Shown here in pieces: positions 52,812-60,442 of a stretch of DNA of 64,000 nt. The stretch is taken from NCBI GenBank assembly GCA_900553835.1, contig USFF01000002.1, positions 7,688 to 71,687 on the forward strand, read 5' to 3'. Each line of letters opens with the position of its first letter. The first letter of the stretch is position 1. The notes below the pieces were generated by a model. It saw nothing but the letters and a program-made list of their open reading frames with translations, ran no database searches and was not told the DNA's origin. A program made the translations under genes and the position numbers. The DNA is from an uncultured Mycoplasmatota bacterium (GTDB taxonomy: Bacteria; Bacillota_I; Bacilli_A; RF39; UBA660).

Positions 52812-52902
52812 TTTGGTAGCAGCCCAATTGTTAGGCAGTAACCTTCTATTTTGCGCATTATAATAAAATTATAATCGCCTAGGCTGGAGCTACCACCTCC
52901 CA
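52812..52902 (-). ncRNA. Unidentified structured RNA
   Basis: On the minus strand a GC-rich element in AT-rich surroundings: GGTAGC pairs with GCTACC, AGCC with GGCT and TAGGC with GCCTA in nested order, enclosing a hairpin ATTATAAT-TTT-ATTATAAT and a single-stranded stretch ending GGTTACT. An intrinsic terminator follows at once. It is either a free small RNA or a riboswitch-like leader of the gene at 52722. It does not match tmRNA, SRP RNA or any riboswitch I can recall. Confidence 0.6.
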
Positions 52903-52945
52903 CGTATATAATATATCATAAAAGGTTTATTATTACATTTTTAAA

Positions 52946-52982
52946 TTCCGAAAATTTCCGTTTTCGACTTTTTCGGAATTTA
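52946..52982. terminator. Hairpin at the end of mtaB
   Basis: AAATTCCGAAAA / TTTTCGGAATTT 12-bp inverted repeat with a 13-nt loop overlapping the mtaB stop. The T tail is poor, so termination is uncertain. Confidence 0.5.
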
Positions 52983-54236
52983 GTACACTATGTTACTTTC
53001 ATTTAATTCTACAGTATATATTTCATTAAGAGTATAATTACCACTTATTTTTACTCTTATAAAGTTAGGAGTATGTCCATAGAAGAAGCCATCCTTTTCT
53101 TCTTCTATTAATACTTTTAATTTTTTATTATAGAATTTTTTATAGAAGTTTACTTCTAATTCTTTACTTAAAGTTAGAAGTTCTTTTACTCTTCTTTTCT
53201 TAATATTACCATCTACTTTATTAGGCATAGTACTTGCAATAGTTCCATATCTATCACTATATGGAAAAGTATGTACTTTAGTGAAACCTACTTCTTTAAT
53301 AGTTTCCATACTTTCTTTATGTTCTTCTTCTGTTTCTCCTGGGAAACCTACTATTACATCTGTTGTTATGCTTACATTTTCTTTTATTTTTCTTATATAG
53401 TTAATTCTATTTATAAAGTATTCTTTATCATATTTTCTATTCATTTCTTTTAATACTTTATTACTACCACTTTGTAGTGGTATGTGTAAATGCGGTACTA
53501 GAATGTTACTTTTACTAAATATATCTAGTACTCCATCAGTTAATTCATTTATTTCAATCGAACTTATTCTAAGTCTAATAAGGCCTTCTATTTTAATTAA
53601 ATCTTTAAGTAAGTTTTCAAAGTTATATTCTCCATCTATATAGTGTCCTGTATGTATTCCAGTTAATACTATTTCTTTATATCCTTTATCTACTAAAGAT
53701 TTTACTTCTTTTATAACTTCTTCATGTTTTTTACTTCTTACTTTACCTCTTACATAAGGAATAATACAGTAAGTACAAAAATTTTCACATCCATCTTCTA
53801 TTTTTACAAATGCTCTTGCTCTTGAGTGCATATTATCTAGTTCCATGTTTTCAAATTCTACTTCATCCATATTATAAAATTTGAGTTTTTTTTCTTTATT
53901 CTTTATAAATTCTTCTACATATTCTACTACTTTAGATTTATCTTTGTTACCAAGTATTATATCTGCATCTATTTCGTCTAATCTACCAGTGTTAAATGCA
54001 TTCTGAGAAAAGCATCCAGTTACTACCAATATACTATTAGGATGATTTCTTCTTATATTATGTATTACTCCCCTACTTTTTCTATCACTCATATTAGTTA
54101 CTGTACAAGTATTTACTACATATATATCAGCATCTTCTTCACTATAAACATAACCTTTTCTAATGAAAAGGTTATGTATTAATTCACTTTCATATGTATT
54201 TACTTTACAACCAAGAGTTTTTATGCAAAACTTCAT
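52980..54236 (-). CDS. mtaB: tRNA t6A37 methylthiotransferase
   Basis: Radical-SAM enzyme adding a methylthio group to t6A37 of tRNA. 418 residues: N-terminal UPF0004 domain (FCIKTLGCKVNTYESELI, with further Cys at TCTVTN and TGCFSQ), the SAM cluster CENFCTYCIIPYVRG, and a C-terminal TRAM domain. The opening matches MtaB rather than MiaB. Confidence 0.93.
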   Translation of the reverse strand: MKFCIKTLGCKVNTYESELIHNLFIRKGYVYSEEDADIYVVNTCTVTNMSDRKSRGVIHNIRRNHPNSILVVTGCFSQNAFNTGRLDEIDADIILGNKDKSKVVEYVEEFIKNKEKKLKFYNMDEVEFENMELDNMHSRARAFVKIEDGCENFCTYCIIPYVRGKVRSKKHEEVIKEVKSLVDKGYKEIVLTGIHTGHYIDGEYNFENLLKDLIKIEGLIRLRISSIEINELTDGVLDIFSKSNILVPHLHIPLQSGSNKVLKEMNRKYDKEYFINRINYIRKIKENVSITTDVIVGFPGETEEEHKESMETIKEVGFTKVHTFPYSDRYGTIASTMPNKVDGNIKKRRVKELLTLSKELEVNFYKKFYNKKLKVLIEEEKDGFFYGHTPNFIRVKISGNYTLNEIYTVELNESNIVY

Positions 54237-54880
54237 TATAAATTCCCCCTAAAGTCTTTAAGTGCGCGAAGAAATGTTTCTTCTTTATAGTAAGGTCTAT
54301 TCATTTCTCCATCACTTATTTCTATTTTACTAGTATCAACTTTTCCTACTTTAATTCCACCTAAATTTTCTTCACTTTCATAGCTTATAGTATTTGTTGT
54401 TGCTCTTTTAAGAAGTTCATCATAACTTATAATTGCTTTATTTTCTTCTTCAGCTTCATAGTTATCTATTTCTTCTAGGTGTTTATCATATTCTCCATTT
54501 TCTTTCATTGTTTTAATTCTATTATCAAGTTCAGATGCACTGATAATAGCCATTTCTTCTTGATCAGTTTCATAACTCTTTATTTCTTCTAAATTCTTTT
54601 TAGGTTTACTATCAACTATCTCTTCTTTTTCAAAATCAAATTTAGTTTGATTAATATTAACTGGTTTAATTTCTTCTTTTACTTCTTTAGTCTCTTCTTT
54701 TTCCAGTTCTTCATCAATATATTTTTCTATATTTTCTTCAGGTAAACTATTTTCATTTACCTGTAGTTTTATTAAATAGATAATAACTGATACTACAACT
54801 AACATTATTACTATTAAAAATATTAAGAAAAAATCTCCTTCTGTTAATAATCTTATAAAATTGTCAATACTACTTTTCAT
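54236..54880 (-). CDS. Membrane-anchored acidic protein of unknown function
   Basis: 214 residues starting MKSSIDNFIRLL. One membrane segment (about 18-40) is followed by a long acidic, Glu/Lys-rich and probably disordered tail with two similar motifs (EEMAIISASELDNRIK and ENKAIISYDELLKRA). No family recognised. Start at 54880 behind AGGGTGA, which overlaps the end of rsmE; an in-frame codon at 54916 is too far upstream. Directly abuts mtaB. Confidence 0.7.
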   Translation of the reverse strand: MKSSIDNFIRLLTEGDFFLIFLIVIMLVVVSVIIYLIKLQVNENSLPEENIEKYIDEELEKEETKEVKEEIKPVNINQTKFDFEKEEIVDSKPKKNLEEIKSYETDQEEMAIISASELDNRIKTMKENGEYDKHLEEIDNYEAEEENKAIISYDELLKRATTNTISYESEENLGGIKVGKVDTSKIEISDGEMNRPYYKEETFLRALKDFRGNL

Positions 54881-54885
54881 ATATT

Positions 54886-55587
54886 TCACCCTTTTAGATA
54901 ATTTATTATAGAACAAACATTTATTATAACTGTTTCTGTTCTTAGAACATTCTCACCTAAAGAAGTCTTAATAAAACCTTTACTAACTAAAATATCTTCT
55001 TCTTTTTTAGTTAGACCTCCTTCTGGTCCAAATGCTATACTTATTGTATCACATACATTCCTAGTAGTTAACACCTTATTTATACTTTTTACATTTTCTT
55101 TGTCAAGAGAACATAAAATATTTACATTTTCTCTTACCATTAAATCTTTAATATTTATTATTCCTTCTATAGTTGGAATATTAACTCTTCTTGACTGTTC
55201 ACTTGCTTCTTTAGCAATTTTCTTATACCTTTCTATCTTTTTTTCTACCTTGTCACTATTAATTTTAAATTTACATCTTTCGTAGTTTACAAGTGTAAAG
55301 TTAGTAACCCCCATTTCTGTACCTTTTTCAATTATAAAACTTAACTTTTCATCATTTAATATAGGTACATAGAATTTAATAGTATTTTCCTTTACACTTT
55401 TATATATTTCTTTTATTCTAGCACTTTTTAAATCACTGGACATTTCACATAAATAAGAAATACTTTCATAATTAATTATTACTTCATCTAAAGGCTTAAT
55501 TCTCATTACATTCTTTATATGATGATAATCCTCTTCATTTAAATAAAGTATATCATTTTCTTTTCTTTTACTAAAATACTGTTGCAT
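54886..55587 (-). CDS. rsmE: 16S rRNA m3U1498 methyltransferase
   Basis: SPOUT methyltransferase of 233 residues with an N-terminal PUA-like part (HHIKNVMRIKPLDEVII), KLSFIIEKGTEMGVTNF, EASEQSRRVNIP and the knot motif FGPEGGLTKKEEDIL ... LGENVLRTETV. No Shine-Dalgarno precedes the ATG; TATAAT ends 6 nt before it with TTGCTT 17 nt further up, so the mRNA may be leaderless. Confidence 0.93.
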   Translation of the reverse strand: MQQYFSKRKENDILYLNEEDYHHIKNVMRIKPLDEVIINYESISYLCEMSSDLKSARIKEIYKSVKENTIKFYVPILNDEKLSFIIEKGTEMGVTNFTLVNYERCKFKINSDKVEKKIERYKKIAKEASEQSRRVNIPTIEGIINIKDLMVRENVNILCSLDKENVKSINKVLTTRNVCDTISIAFGPEGGLTKKEEDILVSKGFIKTSLGENVLRTETVIINVCSIINYLKG

Positions 55588-55620
55588 GTCTAAATTATAT
55601 CAAATATGTATTTAAAAAGC

Positions 55621-55644
55621 AAAAGTGCAACATATTGCACTTTT
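55621..55644 (-). terminator. nrnA terminator
   Basis: AAAAGTGCAA / TTGCACTTTT perfect 10-bp stem then GCTTTTT on the minus strand. Confidence 0.85.
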
Positions 55645-56605
55645 ATTTATTTTTTATATAATTTTTACATAACTCATCATAGTCACTTATTAAGTTTTCT
55701 AGTTCTTCTTTTGTTTTCACTCTTGCACCACTACTAAATTTATGACCACCACCGTTATATTTAGCTGCTATTTCATTTATAACAGGACCTCTACTTCTTA
55801 TGTTAACTTTAAATATTTCGTTTTTAGAGTCATATGTTACAAAAAGCCATACTAAGAATTCTTCTATATTTGAGAAATCATTTACCATATTAGATGCACT
55901 AGAAGAATCTGCATTAAACGATGATACTATATCATTTTCAAGTACTATGTAAGCAAATTTATTCCTAGTAACTTTTATATTAGATGCTATATATCCCATA
56001 AGTCTTACTTCGCTCATTGGTTTCATATATATATCACTATATATATTTTGTATATTTAGTTTATATTTCTTAATTAAATCTCCTACTTTATAAAATATTT
56101 TTTCATCTACTGGATTAAATAAAAACCTATTAGAATCACTTACTATTCCTATCATAAGAGTTCTAGCTATCATTTCATTCATTTTAAGTCTAGTGTTATT
56201 TATTAAATCCAAAAGTATTTCACAAGTAGAACAAGCTTTCTCATCAATATATTCTAACCCACCAAAGTTTTCTACATATGGATGATGATCTATTTTAATT
56301 ATATGTTTAAATTTATCTACATTAAGTCCATCTATTCTAGATTTATTCGGAATATCAAGAGTTATTACTAAAGCATTTTCATAATCAAAATCCATAAATT
56401 TATCTAAATGACCAATATATTTAAATTTAGATACTGATGCTCCAAAAGCATATACTTGTTTATTAGGAAAAGTTAGCTTTATACTATCCCTTAGCGCTAT
56501 TTCTGACCCAATTGCATCTGGATCTGGTCCAATATGTCTTACTATATAAATAAGATCATATTTTTTTATTTCATTATAAATCTTTTTTAATAACTCTTTT
56601 TTCAT
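55643..56605 (-). CDS. nrnA: DHH/DHHA1 phosphoesterase, NrnA-like nanoRNase
   Basis: 320 residues: HIGPDPDAIGSEIAL (first metal site), TLDIPNKSRI, the DHH motif KIDHHPY, and a C-terminal DHHA1 domain with NGGGHKFSSGARV. Degrades short oligoribonucleotides and possibly pAp or cyclic-dinucleotide products. Start behind AAAGGAA, 12 bp after ackA. Confidence 0.9.
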   Translation of the reverse strand: MKKELLKKIYNEIKKYDLIYIVRHIGPDPDAIGSEIALRDSIKLTFPNKQVYAFGASVSKFKYIGHLDKFMDFDYENALVITLDIPNKSRIDGLNVDKFKHIIKIDHHPYVENFGGLEYIDEKACSTCEILLDLINNTRLKMNEMIARTLMIGIVSDSNRFLFNPVDEKIFYKVGDLIKKYKLNIQNIYSDIYMKPMSEVRLMGYIASNIKVTRNKFAYIVLENDIVSSFNADSSSASNMVNDFSNIEEFLVWLFVTYDSKNEIFKVNIRSRGPVINEIAAKYNGGGHKFSSGARVKTKEELENLISDYDELCKNYIKNK

Positions 56606-56617
56606 GATTATTCCTTT

Positions 56618-57796
56618 CTACTTAACTAGGTTATAAGTATCTCTTGCTATCATAACTTCTTCGTCAGTTGGAACTATATAGCAAGGTATTTTACTGTTTT
56701 CTTTAGTAATTAATGTAAATTTACCTCTTACGTTATTAGCATTTTCGTCTAACTCTATTCCTAGAGGTTTTAACTTTTCAATTATTTGTTTTCTTGTAAC
56801 TGGAGAGTTTTCTCCAATACCACCTGCGAATGTTATTGCATCCACGTGATCTAGTCCTATCCATAGTTTAGCAATATATCCTACTATTCTATTTACAAAT
56901 AATGTCTGCGCTAAAATACATCTAGGATTTCCATTTTTCATTCCTTCTTCTATATCTCTAGAGTCACTACTAACACCAGATACACCAAGAAGTCCACTTT
57001 CTTTGTTTAATACATTTATTATTTCATCAAATGAAAGACCTGTTTCTTTCATTAGATATTGAACCATAAGTGTATCAACATCTCCACTTCTTGTACCCAT
57101 GATTAAACCAGAATTAGTTGAGAAACCTAAACTAGTATCAAATGCTTTACTATCTTTAATAGAAAACATACTACTACCATTACCTAAATGGCATGTTATT
57201 AAGTTAACGTTTTCTTTATTTAATTCTTTTTTCATGAACTCTGTTACATATTCATGACTTATACCATGGAAACCATATTTTCTTGCACCATATTTTTCTG
57301 TCCATTCATATGGTATTGCATATGTATAGTTTTCCATAGGCATGCTTGCTGGAAAACCAGTATCAAATATAGCAACTTCTTTAGCATCAGGAATAAATTC
57401 TTTAAATGCTTCTATTCCCATTAAATTAGCTGGGTTATGAAGTGGTGCTAGATGGAATAAGTTTCTTATAGTACTTATTACTTCTTCATTAATTAAAGTA
57501 CTTTCTTTAAATTTATCTCCTCCATGCACTACTCTGTGACCTACACCTTTAATTTCATCAAGACTATTAACTATTTTATAGTTAAGTAATTCTTCTGTTA
57601 AAATTTTAACAGCTTCTTCATGATTATTTAAAGTAACTTCTTTCTTTATTTTTTCTCCATTTAATTTAATTGTATATGAACTATTATCTATTCCTATTCT
57701 TTCAAATAATCCACTTATTATAACTTTTTCTTCAGGCATTTCATACATTTGAAATTTCAAACTACTACTTCCTGCATTAACACTTAATATTTTCAT
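56618..57796 (-). CDS. ackA: Acetate kinase
   Basis: Makes ATP from acetyl-phosphate in fermentation. 392 residues. Seen: ILSVNAGSSSLKFQMYE, GHRVVHGGDKF, FDTGFPASMP, HGISHEYV, CHLGNGSSM and FAGGIGENS. No pta gene is adjacent. Start behind GAAGGAG. Confidence 0.97.
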   Translation of the reverse strand: MKILSVNAGSSSLKFQMYEMPEEKVIISGLFERIGIDNSSYTIKLNGEKIKKEVTLNNHEEAVKILTEELLNYKIVNSLDEIKGVGHRVVHGGDKFKESTLINEEVISTIRNLFHLAPLHNPANLMGIEAFKEFIPDAKEVAIFDTGFPASMPMENYTYAIPYEWTEKYGARKYGFHGISHEYVTEFMKKELNKENVNLITCHLGNGSSMFSIKDSKAFDTSLGFSTNSGLIMGTRSGDVDTLMVQYLMKETGLSFDEIINVLNKESGLLGVSGVSSDSRDIEEGMKNGNPRCILAQTLFVNRIVGYIAKLWIGLDHVDAITFAGGIGENSPVTRKQIIEKLKPLGIELDENANNVRGKFTLITKENSKIPCYIVPTDEEVMIARDTYNLVK

Positions 57797-57832
57797 AATA
57801 TAAAATCTCCTTCATACTGATTATAACAAAAA

Positions 57833-57853
57833 AAAGATAGAAAACCTATCTTT
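57833..57853 (-). terminator. Intrinsic terminator
   Basis: AAAGATAG / CTATCTTT with a 5-nt loop followed by eight T on the minus strand, upstream of ackA and downstream of the small ORF. Confidence 0.85.
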
Positions 57854-57886
57854 TTTTATAAATTACACATTAATTTGACTTAAAAA

Positions 57887-57976
57887 TTAGTATCTTTCAC
57901 TCTTTTTTACATCTTTTTTAGTTTCTTTTTCTTCATAACCAAAATCTAATTTAAGATTTTCTTTACTTATATTCAT
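57887..57976 (-). CDS. Possible 29-residue acidic/basic small protein
   Basis: ATG at 57976 follows AGGTGAA with normal spacing; the frame starts MNISKENLKLDFGYEEK, is highly charged and ends SERY. A good terminator follows, so it would form its own unit. No homology recognised. This and the tandem repeat below are the contents of the 407-bp stretch between ackA and the next gene. Confidence 0.4.
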   Translation of the reverse strand: MNISKENLKLDFGYEEKETKKDVKKSERY

Positions 57977-58069
57977 ATATTTCACCTGTTAAAATATATG
58001 AATATAATATTAAAATAATACTTATTTTATATCTATAACAGACGAAAAGAAGAACTCTATAGCATCTTC

Positions 58070-58174
58070 CACTCCGAGATTTGGAGCCTCTCACTCCGAG
58101 TTTTGGAGCCTTCCATTCCGAGTTTTGATGCCTCTCACTTCGAATTTTGGAGACTTTCACTTCGAGTTTTTTTA
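58070..58174. repeat. 22-bp tandem repeat, about 4.7 units
   Basis: Units start at 58070, 58092, 58114, 58136 and 58158 (partial). The pattern is CACTCCGAGTTTTGGAGCCT with two more bases; each unit can form a small CTCC / GGAG hairpin. Units differ by a few bases. 22 is not a multiple of 3, so a coding role is unlikely. Confidence 0.85.
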
Positions 58175-58180
58175 GTTAAA

Positions 58181-58200
58181 AACATCACGGCCGTGATGTT
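58181..58200. terminator. Terminator-like 20-bp perfect palindrome
   Basis: A perfect palindrome centred on CGGCCG, followed on the minus strand by TTTTTAA, immediately after the gene ending at 58204. Confidence 0.7.
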
Positions 58201-58203
58201 ATA

Positions 58204-58979
58204 TTAATATTTTTTTGATAAATCTAATAATTCTTCTCTAGATATATAAGCGCCCCATATAGAATTTGGATCAAGGTCATTAAATATTTTTCTAGCCATT
58301 TCTTCTGAAACTGGACCTACTTTCATATTATTGTCTTTAAACATCTCAGGATATTTTTTAACTAAGAAAGATATTGCACTTACTCCATTTAAAGATAAAT
58401 TATTCTTTAGAAGAACTTTACATTTCTCTAGAGCATCTTTAATACTATCAAAATATAATTTATTAAATTCTTCTTTAGCTTTTTTTCCATATAATTTAAA
58501 AAGCTCTCTTATTAAAGGATGAAAATCATACATTGCCGCATGTAACTGAATATTATTATATTTTATATCATAAGCAATAAAGTTATTTAATCTAATAAAG
58601 CCTCTTTTTTTACAAAATATAAAACCATCAGCAATGATAATATTTTTATTTATTAACTCTTGAAGTTCTTCAAATTTTCCACTATTTACTAACTCAATAC
58701 TTTTATCTAACTTTTCTTTAGTTAAGTTAAATTTCTGTTTAAAGTTTTTTCTGCATATTTAAAGAAATCTAAAGTTTTTAAGTTATCAAGTTCTTTTTTA
58801 TTTATTTTATTTTTTAGTTTTTCTTCAAGAAAGTTAATTACATAGTTGATATCTATATTTTTATTTTTAGAGTCATTTATCATTTCTTCTATTTTTTGTT
58901 TTTCTCTTTCACTAGGTAAGTAGTTATATTTTATTAATAACCTATTAAGTTCTTCTCTTAACTCTCTTTCATACTCCAT
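58204..58979 (-). CDS. Unknown protein read in two frames (-1 frameshift, programmed or mutational)
   Basis: The first frame (58979-58722) codes 85 residues from MEYERELREELNRLL, start behind GAGGAG, and stops at TAA. The frame at -1 is open from before that stop to 58204, about 180 codons, with no normal start codon until MYDFHPL at 58533. Just before the first stop is A AAT TTA, a canonical slippery heptamer in the right frame; slipping there gives a continuous protein of about 265 residues with natural composition across the joint (NRNL then NLTKEKL). Alternatively it is a broken gene or an assembly error. The protein is not recognised; it is soluble and helical. Confidence 0.55.
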
Positions 58980-58980
58980 T

Positions 58981-59616
58981 TTAACTCCTCATTAAAGATA
59001 TTTTATTATTAATCTCTCCACTTAATAAGTAACTACTACTAACAAGTATATCTACGTTTTTTTCTTTTAATATACTTATATTTTCCTCATTTACCCCGCC
59101 ATCTACACTTATTAAAGTTTTATAATTTTTTTCCTCTATTTCTTTCTTTAATACATCTATCTTATATAGTACACTTTCCATGAATTTCTGACCACTTTTA
59201 CCTGGAACTACACTCATAATAAGGACTACATCGGTGTACTTTAATAGACCAAATATTTCCTTTGGACTAGTATCTGGGTTAATAGCTATACCTACTTTTA
59301 TACCATTATTTTTTATATGATTAATTATATCTAAATGATTTTTAACTGCTTCATAATGAAATGTTATGTTATTTACATATAAAGTACTTAAATCATCAAT
59401 ATATTTATCTGGGTTCTTAACCATTAGATGTATATCTAATGGTTTACTAGTATAATTACTATACTTTATTACTTCACTTATAGTGTAAGATTTGTTTTCT
59501 GTAAATTTTCCATCCATTATATCTACGTGGATGTAATCTACATTTGTTTTATCAAATAATTCTATTGCATCTTTTGGTTTTATTTTATCACTTAAGAAAC
59601 TAGCACTTATTAGCAT
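58981..59616 (-). CDS. rpe: Ribulose-phosphate 3-epimerase
   Basis: Pentose-phosphate pathway TIM barrel of 211 residues. Seen: ISASFLSDK, VDYIHVDIMDGKFTEN, PLDIHLMVKNP, IMSVVPGKSGQKF and ISVDGGVNEEN. Follows rsgA as in Bacillus. Confidence 0.95.
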   Translation of the reverse strand: MLISASFLSDKIKPKDAIELFDKTNVDYIHVDIMDGKFTENKSYTISEVIKYSNYTSKPLDIHLMVKNPDKYIDDLSTLYVNNITFHYEAVKNHLDIINHIKNNGIKVGIAINPDTSPKEIFGLLKYTDVVLIMSVVPGKSGQKFMESVLYKIDVLKKEIEEKNYKTLISVDGGVNEENISILKEKNVDILVSSSYLLSGEINNKISLMRS

Positions 59617-59617
59617 A

Positions 59618-60442
59618 TTACTTCTCCTTTATTAGCTTTATATAGTTATCATATCTACTTTTTAATATTTTACCATTTTTTGTTCTTTCTATTACTGAAC
59701 ATCCTGCATTTTTAGTATGATCACATGTGTTATATTTACATTCATATTTGAACTCTATGAAAGCATCACTTATTTCTTTTTTATTTAAATTAAGTTCTAA
59801 ACTACTAAATCCTGGAGTATCAGCTATTAGTCCTCCATATAATGGCATTAGAGTTACTAACCTAGTAGTATGTTTTCCTCTTCCTAGAGAAGTACTAACT
59901 TCTCCTGTTTTTAGGTTTAGTTTTTTATCTAACATATTTAAAAGAGTACTTTTTCCTGCTCCAGTTTGTCCACCTAAAGCACATACTTTACCTTTTAATT
60001 CTTTTTTTATTTTTCTTTTATCTGTATTTTTATATACTTTGTAACCTATTTTTTTATAGTATTTTAAAGTATTTAATATTTCTTTTTTCTCTTTTTTAGT
60101 AACTAAATCTAATTTAGTTACTACTATTATAGGAGTTATGTTATTTACTTCACTTAAAACTATAAATTTATCTAGTAAGTAAGTACTAAAGTCTGGGACT
60201 TTAGTGCTTACTACTATAAATAGTTTATCTATATTAGATACAAGTGGTCTTACTAGAGTATTCTTTCTATCAAGAACACTTTCTATAGTTTTAGTCTCTT
60301 TATTAAAGTAAACATTATCTCCTACTGTTAGTTTTATGTTTTTTAGTTTTCCTCTTACTGTACATGGAAAAACTTCTCTATTATCATAGAGAAAATATAA
60401 ATCTTTATTTATACTAATTATTTTTCCTAAGTTATTCTTCAT
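59618..60442 (-). CDS. rsgA: Ribosome small-subunit GTPase RsgA
   Basis: Circularly permuted GTPase that matures the 30S subunit. 274 residues: N-terminal OB fold, then G4 VTKLD, G1 GGQTGAGKSTLLNML, G3 DTPGF, and a zinc site CKYNTCDHTKNAGCSV. Its start overlaps the prkC end by 11 bp. Growth control by PrkC is known for this gene neighbour in Bacillus. Confidence 0.95.
   Translation of the reverse strand: MKNNLGKIISINKDLYFLYDNREVFPCTVRGKLKNIKLTVGDNVYFNKETKTIESVLDRKNTLVRPLVSNIDKLFIVVSTKVPDFSTYLLDKFIVLSEVNNITPIIVVTKLDLVTKKEKKEILNTLKYYKKIGYKVYKNTDKRKIKKELKGKVCALGGQTGAGKSTLLNMLDKKLNLKTGEVSTSLGRGKHTTRLVTLMPLYGGLIADTPGFSSLELNLNKKEISDAFIEFKYECKYNTCDHTKNAGCSVIERTKNGKILKSRYDNYIKLIKEK

Noticed and set aside
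57963..58160. 65-codon minus-strand frame through the tandem repeats
   Set aside because: The repeat period of 22 bp is not a multiple of 3, there is no plausible start signal, and the peptide composition is unlike real proteins here.
58070..58174. Possible CRISPR array
   Set aside because: Units are directly adjacent with no spacers and no cas genes are in the window.
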